Below are positions 8,228-17,789 of a DNA stretch of 64,000 nt, piece by piece (the stretch's first letter is position 1; every line of letters begins with the position of its first letter). The DNA comes from Zetaproteobacteria bacterium (GTDB lineage: Bacteria > Pseudomonadota > Alphaproteobacteria > Micavibrionales > Micavibrionaceae). The stretch spans positions 1 through 64,000 of the forward strand of contig NVXI01000003.1 in NCBI GenBank assembly GCA_002747015.1, read 5' to 3'. A program made the translations under genes and the position numbers. The notes under the pieces were generated by a model that was given only the letters and a program-made list of their open reading frames with translations, was not told the DNA's origin and ran no database searches.

Positions 8228-9421
8228 TTAATAAGCATTTTTAACATCTTTTACATTCGTTGCCGTTGATAGAGTATTATTCAGAATATTAAGGAACTTA
8301 AGGAATTCAACAGACTTAGCATTTGCCACATATATGACATCATCCCCTTGCATCGGAAATCTTTGCGCCAAAAAGAAACCATTAGGGTCTCGTAAATCAA
8401 GTTTATATATAACGGGAAGTGTCTTGGCCTCTATATCCCCCAATGGTTTATCATCGGAATAGGCATCAACAAGACCTTTTAGATGGCGTGTTTCCTCATG
8501 CCTGTAAATATAAATCTCCGCAGGATCTGCTCGTGCATCGTTCAAACCTCTGGCAAGACCTAATGCTTCTGACAAGAATAGATGCCTTTTACCAAAATTA
8601 ATCCGCCCTTGAGATTGCACCGCACCATACACGGTAAATACTTTAGGCTGCCTGTATAGATAAACAGTATCATTTGATTGCACATAGATGTTTTTCTTAG
8701 GATCAAGGATAAGTCGCTCAAACGGGAGTGTATATTCATGGTCTTCACGCTGCAAGGAAACCCATGTTTCATACCCTGGGGAGCTAGGTCCACCCGCATT
8801 TGCAATCGCATCTAATATTCTGTCACCACCAAAGCCAAGAGGAAAGCGTGTTGCGTCCTCAACCGCGCCGATAACGCTGACTTCCGAACCACTCCTATCA
8901 CTAAAAGATACAACGACCTGAGGTTCAATTGCACGATCAGCAAGGCTTGTCGCTATTGATTTTCCGATATTAACCGTTGATCGCCCAGCGGCCTTAACCA
9001 AACCGACATAAGGCACAGTTATATATCCCGCGCGTTCAACTGTTTGAGGAGGAAGCGTTATGTAATTCCCTGGCCTTACCCCTGCTTCTTCAGGAATAAA
9101 AAGACCGCCGGACTGCGCTTCGTAGATCGTCACTTGAATGGTATCCCCGACATTGACCTTAATAATTTCAGGAGATGTTTTTACAGGCCATGCGGCGGCA
9201 TCATCTGTAAAATATGCACGTTCAGCAATAAGATCTATTATGGGCGCGCTCAATCCAACAACGGCATATTTAAAACGGTTATCGTCAGCGGCTTTATCTT
9301 TAATATTGACGCTCGCACCACGACTAATCCCCCCCTGATAAGGTCCAGAGGCAGGCATCGTTCCACATCCCGCAAGCAGCAGGGGGAAAAACATTTTTAA
9401 CAACAGACGTTTCAGAGACAT
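8228..9421 (-). CDS. Wza-like outer-membrane polysaccharide export lipoprotein
   Basis: Forms the outer-membrane channel for exopolysaccharide. The 397-residue protein starts with a lipoprotein signal (MSLKRLLLK then LLLAGCGT, lipidated Cys19), followed by a polysaccharide export (poly_export) domain starting around KVNVGDTIQVTIYEAQSGG and by SLBB-type segments (VYGAVQSQGRINF). The ATG ending at 9421 is chosen because GAGAG precedes it and the lipobox is then correctly placed; a longer frame from 9502 would bury the signal. It lies between the phosphatase-like gene upstream and wzc downstream on the same strand. Confidence 0.93.
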   Translation of the reverse strand: MSLKRLLLKMFFPLLLAGCGTMPASGPYQGGISRGASVNIKDKAADDNRFKYAVVGLSAPIIDLIAERAYFTDDAAAWPVKTSPEIIKVNVGDTIQVTIYEAQSGGLFIPEEAGVRPGNYITLPPQTVERAGYITVPYVGLVKAAGRSTVNIGKSIATSLADRAIEPQVVVSFSDRSGSEVSVIGAVEDATRFPLGFGGDRILDAIANAGGPSSPGYETWVSLQREDHEYTLPFERLILDPKKNIYVQSNDTVYLYRQPKVFTVYGAVQSQGRINFGKRHLFLSEALGLARGLNDARADPAEIYIYRHEETRHLKGLVDAYSDDKPLGDIEAKTLPVIYKLDLRDPNGFFLAQRFPMQGDDVIYVANAKSVEFLKFLNILNNTLSTATNVKDVKNAY

Positions 9422-9540
9422 AAGATCTCTCAACCTTTTTAAATCCAGATACAAATTTTCAATAAACATGGTAAAAGAAAAACAGAGGCCAGAAAAAGCC
9501 AAGCAACATCATTTTAACCGAATTCTAATTATTCGCAAGA

Positions 9541-10518
9541 CTATTCACAAAAATATAAATCAGCTGATATTGCATAATGATCGGAGCCAGCATGCGCTTT
9601 CCTTGAATATGATACATGATGGAAATACTCATCGTAGAAGATATGATCTATGGGGGTAGAAAAAAACGATGGCATCCATGTTGGCCAAGTACCAAAATAG
9701 TTAAAGACCATATCATTATTACGCAGTCGGGTGTGTGCCTTAAAAGTTTTCATTGTGGGATGCCACGGCACATTATTAAAATCTCCGGCAACAATAACAT
9801 GCTTATTTTCCTTCATAATACCGCGAATAACATCCCCCAAACCATCAAGGCGCGCATTTCTTGCCTCTAAACGGCGAAGCGTCTTTGGCGATTTAGCATG
9901 AAGCGTAATCATATTCACAATCCGTCCGTTCACATCAATCTGTGCATGCAAGGCCGCGCTTTTCACATTCACTATATCTTGCACGTTTACATCCACAATA
10001 GAATATCGCGAGTACAGCGTCCAACGCGCATGCTTTCCTGCCTCAATTGCAGGGTAATAAAAAGGATAATCCAGCGTCAAACGTTCATGCCCATAGCGCA
10101 TAAAATTAGGCTGTGCCTCCTGTAACACAATAATATCGGCATCAGATGCTTTGAGAGTTTGGAAAATGCTCTCATAATCTTCGTTTTTAAAATACACATT
10201 AAAACTTAGAACCTTTAGAACTTTTGACTGTGTATCATAAGTACAAGTGGCAGGCTTTTCCCGAAATGAATAAGCCCCGATAACAGGCCATAAATTACAA
10301 ACAACAAGTAATATTTGCGACATCGCGAACCAATAAGCACGCCCTATTACAAAGACCAAAACAAAAAGCAGAAGAATAACGCTCATAGAGATCCTAAAGG
10401 AAATGAGCAATTCCGAAACAATAACCGGATAATGTATAAAGGGCAGCAACACCAAAATTGCACTAAATATAATTAACGCAAGAAAAAAAATGTTGAGACT
10501 CTTGTTATTTTTAGTCAT
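9541..10518 (-). CDS. Membrane-anchored endonuclease/exonuclease/phosphatase family protein
   Basis: The 325-residue protein has about three N-terminal membrane helices (residues 7-80) and then an EEP catalytic domain similar to the YafD group. Catalytic motifs are visible: SFNVYFKN, VLQEAQP with the metal-binding Glu, VAGDFNNVPWHP, IDHIFYD and the terminal SDHYAI. The domain would face one side of the inner membrane and could act on nucleic acid, phospholipid head groups or sugar phosphates; the sequence does not tell. It is the first gene of an apparent operon with wza and wzc, which hints at a role in polysaccharide or lipid-carrier metabolism. Confidence 0.85.
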   Translation of the reverse strand: MTKNNKSLNIFFLALIIFSAILVLLPFIHYPVIVSELLISFRISMSVILLLFVLVFVIGRAYWFAMSQILLVVCNLWPVIGAYSFREKPATCTYDTQSKVLKVLSFNVYFKNEDYESIFQTLKASDADIIVLQEAQPNFMRYGHERLTLDYPFYYPAIEAGKHARWTLYSRYSIVDVNVQDIVNVKSAALHAQIDVNGRIVNMITLHAKSPKTLRRLEARNARLDGLGDVIRGIMKENKHVIVAGDFNNVPWHPTMKTFKAHTRLRNNDMVFNYFGTWPTWMPSFFSTPIDHIFYDEYFHHVSYSRKAHAGSDHYAISADLYFCE

Positions 10519-10643
10519 AATTTAGAGACCTTAAGAAAAAAATGTAGGATACTCCCTGCGGCTTTGTATCAATAAATATTAAAAAAACATATTATTATTT
10601 TTACATTGCAAAAACACGGCACTCTCCACAGAAAAGAAATGAA

Positions 10644-11861
10644 ATGCTTGTTCCAATTCAGCGCATTATATCAGATTTTTTTGATAAAAATTTATTTGAG
10701 CGCATTATCATTTATTTATTTTTATCCGCCTTTATTTCAAAACTGGTCTTTGAACTTATCTTGGGGCAGTGGCATTTTGCCCAATCGCAAAATAAACAAT
10801 GGATGTTCTATTCTTTCCTCGCGCTGGATTACATTGTGTCTTTCAAGAAAATCCTGAATTTAAAAATAACAATAAACCCTTTATCCCTCTTCTCTTTGCT
10901 CTTTTTCGTTATGATTGCCCAAGGCTTGTTTATTGGTGTTACCAACCATAACACACCGTTTAAAATTCTTGATGATACAGTTCCTCTGTTTATGATCGCA
11001 TTCAATATTTTAAGAATGCAATCATATGCCGAGATGAAAAATCCTATTAATTTCAAATCGTTGCTCTATATAACAACATCACTTGCATTCTTGGCATGCA
11101 TATTAGGGGCAACAGCCAACGCCATCGGCAGACCATCGGTTGCCAGCATCCCCTTAATGCAAATATATTTGCCCCTTTTCTTTGCCGCTTTATTCACCAT
11201 GAAACCTTTCCCTAAAAAAATAGCGATTGCATTTGTCACCATGCTTATTCTCTCCATCACAGAGGTCAACAGAACATCCATGCTGTTCATACTGTTGATA
11301 ATGGGTATCTATTCACTGCTGGAAATCATGAAATCCCCGTCAAAAGGTGTGCTTTTAATGATGGTGGGCGTCATTTTATGCTCCTCATTTTGGATGATGT
11401 TACCCAAAGGGTCAAAAACATATAACAGGATTGTCGGCATAGCAGAAATAGACTTAAGCTCACGCAAAGGGTCTGTCGGTGAAAGACAAGCCGAACAAGA
11501 CGCCGTCGCCACAAAATTAGAAGCAGGCGGAAAAACGAAACAATGGCTAGGATTAGGCTTTGGCGGCACATACGAGGTTCAATTTACACATAAATACCTA
11601 AAAAATTATGGACATGCCCACTATGCATGGGTGTGGTTTAATCTTAGGTTTGGGTATATGGGCTATATCTACCTGACGATACTCACCACAATACTTATAT
11701 ATAACGGCATCAGGAGCGTATCCCTTAGAACCGAAACCAGCATTTTTGTCGCACTGCTGTGCTTATCAGGGTTAATTTATTTAATGACCTATGTGAATGC
11801 CCTGTTCTTAGCCTCCGGTATTCACTTTTTATACATCAATAAAGATAGTAAATCAGAATAG
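10644..11861 (+). CDS. O-antigen ligase/polymerase family membrane protein (Wzy/WaaL-like)
   Basis: A 405-residue protein with around ten predicted membrane helices. A large polar loop near residues 255-340 ends in a block GHAHYAWVWFNLRFGYMGY, which resembles the HPHN..lq...E.G..G signature of Wzy_C proteins with the second His kept. Such proteins polymerise undecaprenyl-linked repeat units or ligate them to an acceptor. It stands alone on the plus strand inside the minus-strand locus, between wza's operon and the ligase operon, and converges on the adenylation gene with a 15-base gap. The start has a weak AAGAAATGAA ribosome site. Confidence 0.75.
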   Translation: MLVPIQRIISDFFDKNLFERIIIYLFLSAFISKLVFELILGQWHFAQSQNKQWMFYSFLALDYIVSFKKILNLKITINPLSLFSLLFFVMIAQGLFIGVTNHNTPFKILDDTVPLFMIAFNILRMQSYAEMKNPINFKSLLYITTSLAFLACILGATANAIGRPSVASIPLMQIYLPLFFAALFTMKPFPKKIAIAFVTMLILSITEVNRTSMLFILLIMGIYSLLEIMKSPSKGVLLMMVGVILCSSFWMMLPKGSKTYNRIVGIAEIDLSSRKGSVGERQAEQDAVATKLEAGGKTKQWLGLGFGGTYEVQFTHKYLKNYGHAHYAWVWFNLRFGYMGYIYLTILTTILIYNGIRSVSLRTETSIFVALLCLSGLIYLMTYVNALFLASGIHFLYINKDSKSE

Positions 11862-11876
11862 GATAAGACAGGATAA

Positions 11877-13529
11877 CTAATCAAACCTCATCCTACTATA
11901 AATATCATCCAAATCCTTTATAGAGCATTGCGCCCAATCAAGCGGTAGATCTTCCCCTAAACAATTCTCTAATTCAATGGACAAAGATACAAATGAAAGG
12001 GAATCCGCATCCAAATTATTAAAGCTATCTGCCATAGATATTTGGGAAGACGTTAATATCGTTTGATATAATTCCAATATTGTTTCCCACCCCTGTTCAT
12101 TCAGCTCTAAAATATCAGCTAATTTATCAAGAACCCGCCTTAATATCGGCGATTTAGCCGTTGTCGAACTGATTTTATCACGCAATATTGTTTTATAATC
12201 ATACTTACCACTCGATAATAAGGGGATATCCTCATAACAACGTATAGAAAACATACTTTCAGGAAGCCTGTACCGCTTGGATAGGGTTTGAATAATGTCC
12301 TTCATACAGCCCTCTTGTGATTGCTTCACCGCAATAATAATACGCGTATCATCCCCTGTAACAGCGCTCTGGCTATGTTCAACCTTTACATAGCTTTGTA
12401 TTTCATCCAAGTTCACCCGTATTCCAAAGGGCTTCACAAACCGGCTTGTCCGCCCAACGATATAAAAAAGATCAAATTGTGTGCGACAGGCAATATCACC
12501 AGTTAATAGATGCGGCGGCGTTTCATCCAAACACAGATCTTCCGAGCATGTTGCATAGCCCATCATCACATTCGCACCAGCATAGACAAGCTCCCCAGCT
12601 TTATCTTCTTCAGTGATTTTATCGCCCTGTTCATCAATCAGGAATAATTCCCCGCCGGGGATCGCCTTTCCAATCGTTCCGGGGAAGGTCGCGACCAAAT
12701 TCGGTGGCAAGTATGATATTCTGGGCGCTGCTTCGGTTTGCCCATACATTACAAAAAATTCTACATTTTCTTTACCTAAGCGCCCTGAAAATTCTTTAAC
12801 AAGATCAGCTTCCAGCTTACCTCCGGCTTGGGTAACATATCTTAAGCTGGGGTATTCTTTGATTGCGAAATTATTATGTAGCAACGTTTCAAAAGTATAA
12901 GGCACACCTGCAAAACTTGTTGCCTCATAACGATTTAACACTTGCCAAAACGCATCGTCGATAACGGTATGAGAGGTTAGGATTACGGACGCACCGACTT
13001 GCAAGTGTGAATTTAATATCGAAATTCCGTACGAATAATGCAGCTTTAAATGAGATAATGCCCGATCATCACTGTTTAATGCCAAATACTCACAAATAGA
13101 TTCTGCATTAGACTGGATATTCTTTTGAGACAATTTTACAAATTTCGGCGATCCCGTCGATCCCGAAGTGGACAGCAATAAAGCAAGATCATCATGCAAA
13201 TCCAAGACTTTATCATTTAAGAACCGCACCTCTCCATCTTTATCAATCAGGATATTGGGCTTATAGAAATTGATAAGATATTGCGCTTTCTCATCATCTG
13301 AATTTTCTAATAAATAGACGACATGTCGGCCTCTAAGACATGACAGATAATCGACAACGCTCTGCAAAGAGTTATGCGCCTCCATGAAGATCAGCTTGCG
13401 CCCATCACCAAATTGCGCGACGCGATCACATACGCGCATTTCCAGTTCAAGGTAACTTACCGAAACATCCGTCGCCGCATCATAAACTGCGATATTATCC
13501 GCAAACTTTTCTAAATCATCGAAAAACAT
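11877..13529 (-). CDS. AMP-dependent adenylation domain fused to an acyl carrier protein
   Basis: Activates a carboxylic acid with ATP and loads it on its own carrier domain. In the 550 residues the adenylation core motifs are LSTSGSTGSPK (A3, 119-129), YGQTEA (A5, 262-267), TGD (A7, 343-345), GRTSRFVKPFGIRV (A8, about 359-372, with the usual Asp replaced) and SSGKYDY with the catalytic Lys442 (A10). Residues about 470-550 form a carrier domain with DADSLS, where Ser510 would carry phosphopantetheine. No condensation or thioesterase domain is present. It ends a seven-gene polysaccharide operon right after two acyltransferase-3 genes, suggesting that it supplies the acyl or aminoacyl group for decoration, in the manner of DltA plus DltC. 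The substrate is unknown. Confidence 0.85.
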   Translation of the reverse strand: MFFDDLEKFADNIAVYDAATDVSVSYLELEMRVCDRVAQFGDGRKLIFMEAHNSLQSVVDYLSCLRGRHVVYLLENSDDEKAQYLINFYKPNILIDKDGEVRFLNDKVLDLHDDLALLLSTSGSTGSPKFVKLSQKNIQSNAESICEYLALNSDDRALSHLKLHYSYGISILNSHLQVGASVILTSHTVIDDAFWQVLNRYEATSFAGVPYTFETLLHNNFAIKEYPSLRYVTQAGGKLEADLVKEFSGRLGKENVEFFVMYGQTEAAPRISYLPPNLVATFPGTIGKAIPGGELFLIDEQGDKITEEDKAGELVYAGANVMMGYATCSEDLCLDETPPHLLTGDIACRTQFDLFYIVGRTSRFVKPFGIRVNLDEIQSYVKVEHSQSAVTGDDTRIIIAVKQSQEGCMKDIIQTLSKRYRLPESMFSIRCYEDIPLLSSGKYDYKTILRDKISSTTAKSPILRRVLDKLADILELNEQGWETILELYQTILTSSQISMADSFNNLDADSLSFVSLSIELENCLGEDLPLDWAQCSIKDLDDIYSRMRFD

Positions 13530-13572
13530 AATAATATTTCCTTGCTCTCATATTTGAGCCTGTTCAATATTC

Positions 13573-14559
13573 CTATTTACGCAGTAGGTATCGCTTAAGC
13601 AAAGGCTCAAACTTAATGGCAAAAAATAAGCATGTTATCAACACCATAATAGAAAATAGAATAATCAGAATAAACTTCATTGCGCCATTATCAGGATATG
13701 GAAACACTCTAAAAACCTTCACAAGATAAATATGCGTACAAAAAATTGTCATTGTATGTATAGATATATTTTGAGCCAATTTTGTAGCTGGTATATTATA
13801 AGATATAATCAATAGACACAAACACCCAATCACAGCATTCACAACGCAAAGGGTTATATTGCCCCCGAAGATGGCTCTGTTTATATTCATTTCCCCGTTA
13901 ATCCCAACCAACACGACCAGTAACACAAGAATAGCAGGAAGCAATTTTAGGGATAACCGACTTTGAAACACGCATTGCAACCCATCATAGTGAATACGCA
14001 AATGATGCCCCATAAAAGCAAATAGCGCACCTATTCCGGCGATATCAAGGCACCAAGGAAGCCTAACACCGGAATAAGACAGGCTGAAAGCACAATAAAT
14101 CAAAGCCAGCACCCAACCCAACCACACAGGCAAACGTGTCAGCACGTAAAGAGCAATTAAGGTTACAATCAAATACGGAAAATACCATAAAGGACCATTA
14201 CCGTGCATAAACAACCTTTCAGCGCCATGCACACCATAAAGCATCCCCACAGTGGATTCCTGAAGGATAGAAAAGACATCATCGCCAAAGTGCTTTAAGA
14301 AATACCACAGCACCATAGACATTATACTAAAAAACAAATACACGCCTATGTAGGGGAATATTTTTTTCTTCAAAAATTTACATACAGATAGAGTATTTAT
14401 GCTGCTGGACAAGAGAAATCCGGTCATAAACAAAAAAATCGGGATATGGAACGAATATATAAAACTCCTGAGCAACGGATTTAAACCACCAAAATGTCCA
14501 AAAATAACAAGAAATATTGCAATTGCCTTTGCATTATCAACCCAATGAATTCTGTTCAT
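13573..14559 (-). CDS. Acyltransferase-3 family membrane protein
   Basis: A 328-residue integral membrane acyltransferase of the OafA/NodX type that adds acetyl, succinyl or other acyl groups to surface sugars. About ten membrane helices are evident. The N-terminal signature is RIHWVDNAKAIAIFLVIFGHF with the conserved His, followed by the FHIPIFLFMTGFLL segment. It lies 43 bases upstream of the adenylation/carrier gene and 36 bases downstream of a second acyltransferase, all in one operon. Confidence 0.87.
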   Translation of the reverse strand: MNRIHWVDNAKAIAIFLVIFGHFGGLNPLLRSFIYSFHIPIFLFMTGFLLSSSINTLSVCKFLKKKIFPYIGVYLFFSIMSMVLWYFLKHFGDDVFSILQESTVGMLYGVHGAERLFMHGNGPLWYFPYLIVTLIALYVLTRLPVWLGWVLALIYCAFSLSYSGVRLPWCLDIAGIGALFAFMGHHLRIHYDGLQCVFQSRLSLKLLPAILVLLVVLVGINGEMNINRAIFGGNITLCVVNAVIGCLCLLIISYNIPATKLAQNISIHTMTIFCTHIYLVKVFRVFPYPDNGAMKFILIILFSIMVLITCLFFAIKFEPLLKRYLLRK

Positions 14560-14595
14560 ATAAAATAACCTGCTACAATATGCCTATAATTTTTA

Positions 14596-15588
14596 TTACG
14601 CACCAATCAACACTCTGGCGCGCTTCTTCAATGCCAACTTGGCAACAATATAAGTGAGCAATGACATAAATATAATAAAGGGGAAAATACAAAAAAGAGC
14701 CACATATTCGTTCAGTTGTATATCAGTTTGCCTCAGGGTAAGCCTTACCATGCCCGTGAAATATCCATGAATAAAAAACAGGAAAAAGCTCAGCCTTGCG
14801 AATAGATCAAGCCATATAACTTTGTAATTTATATACCTCTTACAAAATGCCAAAAGCACCAATGTCAAAACCAGCTTGATAACAAGGTCAATTGATGAGT
14901 TAACCTCCACCGTCATATATATGATCGACGCAATGGCTATATATAAGAACAGGAATATACCGCTGTTTTTCACTATAGATTCATACAGGTATTTTTTCTC
15001 TACCAACAACATTCCAAGGAAATATGCCGGAAGAAAAAACACAAAAGAGTGCAACGCGTTAGAATTAAAGGCAGGACGCCCCCAATACATACCGAAAATC
15101 AAACTCACAAAAAATGCAATAAACAGCCCCTGCCTTTTTTGGATTAAGATAAACAAGGGACTGAATACGTAAAATAAAATAATCATAGGCACAAACCATA
15201 AGGGGCCAAGATGCGCGCCTGTAAATATCAGGTAGAGATACTGCTCAACAGGGTTAAGGCTGCCATGAAACCATTCTAAATCAATCCAACCATGATACGG
15301 CTTTATCTTTAAGATATAAAGAAGCACTGCGGGAATGGAGATAAACAGATATGGAACAATAACAGCTTTAAATTTATTCTTTAAAAATGGAAAATAATCG
15401 TAACCAGCTGATAAAATTGTAAAAAAATATCCGGCAATCGCAACAAATAAAATAGTGCTATTATCCAAATGCACTCTCAGCATATTAATATAAAACGAAC
15501 TAGCATCTGGAATAGACGAAACGGAGTGTACCAAAATAACCATTAAAATGACTATGCCCCGAAAATTATTCATAAACTGTAGGCTCAT
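14596..15588 (-). CDS. Acyltransferase-3 family membrane protein
   Basis: The 330-residue protein has the acyltransferase-3 layout: NNFRGIVILMVILVHSV with the catalytic-type His, an FVAIAGYFF segment in place of the usual FFVLSGF, and around ten helices. It differs clearly in sequence from its neighbour at 13573-14559, so the two probably have different donors or acceptors. It is 28 bases downstream of a GT4 gene in the same operon. Confidence 0.86.
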   Translation of the reverse strand: MSLQFMNNFRGIVILMVILVHSVSSIPDASSFYINMLRVHLDNSTILFVAIAGYFFTILSAGYDYFPFLKNKFKAVIVPYLFISIPAVLLYILKIKPYHGWIDLEWFHGSLNPVEQYLYLIFTGAHLGPLWFVPMIILFYVFSPLFILIQKRQGLFIAFFVSLIFGMYWGRPAFNSNALHSFVFFLPAYFLGMLLVEKKYLYESIVKNSGIFLFLYIAIASIIYMTVEVNSSIDLVIKLVLTLVLLAFCKRYINYKVIWLDLFARLSFFLFFIHGYFTGMVRLTLRQTDIQLNEYVALFCIFPFIIFMSLLTYIVAKLALKKRARVLIGA

Positions 15589-15616
15589 GCTCTACCCTAT
15601 TTTCTAACCGTTCATC

Positions 15617-16786
15617 TTACGATATCCGTTTATCTAGTATTTCCCCAAATTTTGCAACTAATCCCTTGCTAGAAAAATGTTCAACAGCGCGTTGATATGC
15701 ATTACGCACCAATACTTCCCTGTCTTCCACCTTATGGCTTAAGCAAGATTGAATAAATGTTGATAGTTCTTTGGCATCCCCCAACGGGTATAAATACCCC
15801 GTTTTATCATGAAGAATGATTTCCTCAGGCCCGCCCGCTTTTGAAGCAATAACTGGCGTTTTTGCGAGCATGGCCTCAACAATGACGCGGCCAAATGGCT
15901 CCGGTAAGGTCGAACAATGTGCAATGACATCACATGCAGCCATTAATTCTGGGATATTATCCATATGCCCCGTAAATGTGACCCGATCAGCAACGCCTAA
16001 CTCTTTCGCAAGGTCTTTCAAGTGCTGTGCGTAGTGATCTTCGCCAAATTGCGCGCCGCCAACAATTAGACCATGTGCGTTTTCCACATTAGCCAGAGCC
16101 CTTAAAAAGACATCCTGCCCCTTCCATTCACTCAATCGACCAAAAGTACCAACCAGATATTTACCTTCACCGATATAGCTGTCCCTTAACTGTGTAATAC
16201 GCGCTTTATCTGCGATTGCGCTCTCAAACAGATCAACATCAACGCCCGAATATAAAATGCTAAGATTTTCACTCTTCCCTCCCGCGGCCAGCCAAGCATC
16301 CCGACTTGCCATTGAATTTACAACGACATCGTTTGCGCTCAATTTTGCTAGAAAAACAAGTATCTTTATAAGAACCGGATTAAAATGTTCTTTTGTAACC
16401 AGATCATTCATAAACCAAATAATTGGCTTTCGGGTAAAGATCTTGGCTAGGGCACTAAATACAAATGACTTTTGAGACATGCACACAATGACATCATATT
16501 GCTTGCTCTTTTTACCTAAAGTTCTCGTAAAGCCAAAGAATGCAGGTAAGAGTTTTATGGTCGAGACAAGCCCGTCTTCACGTTTAAAAGACCTGATAAT
16601 AGCCGGCATTTCCAAGACAGAATGTTTTATTTTTTGATCGTCAAGCGTTTGCTGCATCGCGCCTTTTTCGAACATACAAACCTCGGCATCATCCCCTAAA
16701 AATTGTGCCAAGACCATCATTTTAGCCTCTGCGCCGCCCATATTTCCAACATGGGTTAAGAATAGTATTTTTAAGTTTTTGGACAT
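15617..16786 (-). CDS. Glycosyltransferase family 4
   Basis: A 389-residue retaining GT-B glycosyltransferase. The N-terminal acceptor-binding loop is GNMGGAEAKMM, and the C-terminal donor-binding half shows FGRLSEWKGQD, the EX7E motif EPFGRVIVE and AGGPEEII. The enzyme is cytosolic or membrane-associated and should add one sugar of the repeat unit. Its donor cannot be read from sequence. It is co-directional with the ATP-grasp gene (84 bases upstream). Confidence 0.92.
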   Translation of the reverse strand: MSKNLKILFLTHVGNMGGAEAKMMVLAQFLGDDAEVCMFEKGAMQQTLDDQKIKHSVLEMPAIIRSFKREDGLVSTIKLLPAFFGFTRTLGKKSKQYDVIVCMSQKSFVFSALAKIFTRKPIIWFMNDLVTKEHFNPVLIKILVFLAKLSANDVVVNSMASRDAWLAAGGKSENLSILYSGVDVDLFESAIADKARITQLRDSYIGEGKYLVGTFGRLSEWKGQDVFLRALANVENAHGLIVGGAQFGEDHYAQHLKDLAKELGVADRVTFTGHMDNIPELMAACDVIAHCSTLPEPFGRVIVEAMLAKTPVIASKAGGPEEIILHDKTGYLYPLGDAKELSTFIQSCLSHKVEDREVLVRNAYQRAVEHFSSKGLVAKFGEILDKRIS

Positions 16787-16870
16787 TATTATTTTACCCT
16801 ATATAGACCACTGAATAGACTCATACTCATTAAATTACAAATAGTTAACGTCATAGAATCTCAGAACAGA

Positions 16871-17722
16871 TCACCATAGCTCTCCCAATTGAGCATCCAT
16901 GGACTTAGGCTCAAAGGGTTCCCAGCCTGACCCAGGAGAGAACGTTAATTCACCAAAACGAACAGTATTATTGAGTGAATATAGATCAACACGTACAAAA
17001 TCAAAGTCTTGTGCTAAACGCTCTGCTATATTCAACATATCATCAAAATTGCTTGGTTTCTTGGCCTCTTCTCCTCTTGGGAACAAAAGAGAAAAGTCCT
17101 GATACTCCCATTTTGTATTGTAAAAAGTACGCGCATGAGAACCAAAGCGATCACTATCCACTTGTATATAATGGCATTTCCCGTGGAAACAGAAAAATTT
17201 GTAATCAGAAGGAATTGTTCCAGTCTCATCTAGCATTAACTCCTCAATAATAACACGAGGGTCTATTTTTAAATACCAGTCTTCATTCGTGAAACTTCCA
17301 AATCGCTTCAAAAGATTTACATGTGTTTGACTTATTACATCGTCAAGATTCATATCCTCTTTATTATGCACAAACACATTACCCTCACCCCCGCCACCTT
17401 GAGTGGTTTTAATAACAAAGCGTTGTGGCAAGTTGTTCCAATCCACTTCTTTTAAATCATTACCAACAAAGAAAACCTCATTTAAGTATTCCTCACCAAC
17501 CCTATTCTTCACAAAATCCCGCACTTCAAACTTATCCGCAAGATCAATGCAATAATCCGTGTCCCCATATATTTTTTTGAACATTATTTTTTCATTAAAC
17601 GTTTGTGGGGTTTTTATATTGGGAACATAACCAAGATTATATTTTGCCCGAATAATTTCATATTTTTTACGCCCCACTACACACTTCAAAAACGCCCATA
17701 CTTTATTTTTTATGCTACGCAT
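16871..17722 (-). CDS. ATP-grasp fold protein, TupA-like
   Basis: The 283 residues match the TupA-like ATP-grasp group found in polysaccharide loci: an N-terminal segment with NIKTPQTFNEKIMFKKI and DKFEVRDFV, then an ATP-grasp nucleotide-binding region (FVIKTTQGGGGEG, near residue 105), an IIEELM strand and YKFFCFHGK. The founding protein TupA is tied to teichuronopeptide synthesis in Bacillus, where it is thought to ligate an amino acid or peptide to glucuronate polymer. A role in adding an amino acid or phosphorylated group to the polysaccharide is therefore possible; some family members are annotated as glycosyltransferases without proof. Confidence 0.8.
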   Translation of the reverse strand: MRSIKNKVWAFLKCVVGRKKYEIIRAKYNLGYVPNIKTPQTFNEKIMFKKIYGDTDYCIDLADKFEVRDFVKNRVGEEYLNEVFFVGNDLKEVDWNNLPQRFVIKTTQGGGGEGNVFVHNKEDMNLDDVISQTHVNLLKRFGSFTNEDWYLKIDPRVIIEELMLDETGTIPSDYKFFCFHGKCHYIQVDSDRFGSHARTFYNTKWEYQDFSLLFPRGEEAKKPSNFDDMLNIAERLAQDFDFVRVDLYSLNNTVRFGELTFSPGSGWEPFEPKSMDAQLGELW

Positions 17723-17789
17723 CTATAATACTTTCCATATCAATTATATATTTCAAAGTTATAGCTCTATGCTATGAGTTTCCGACTAT

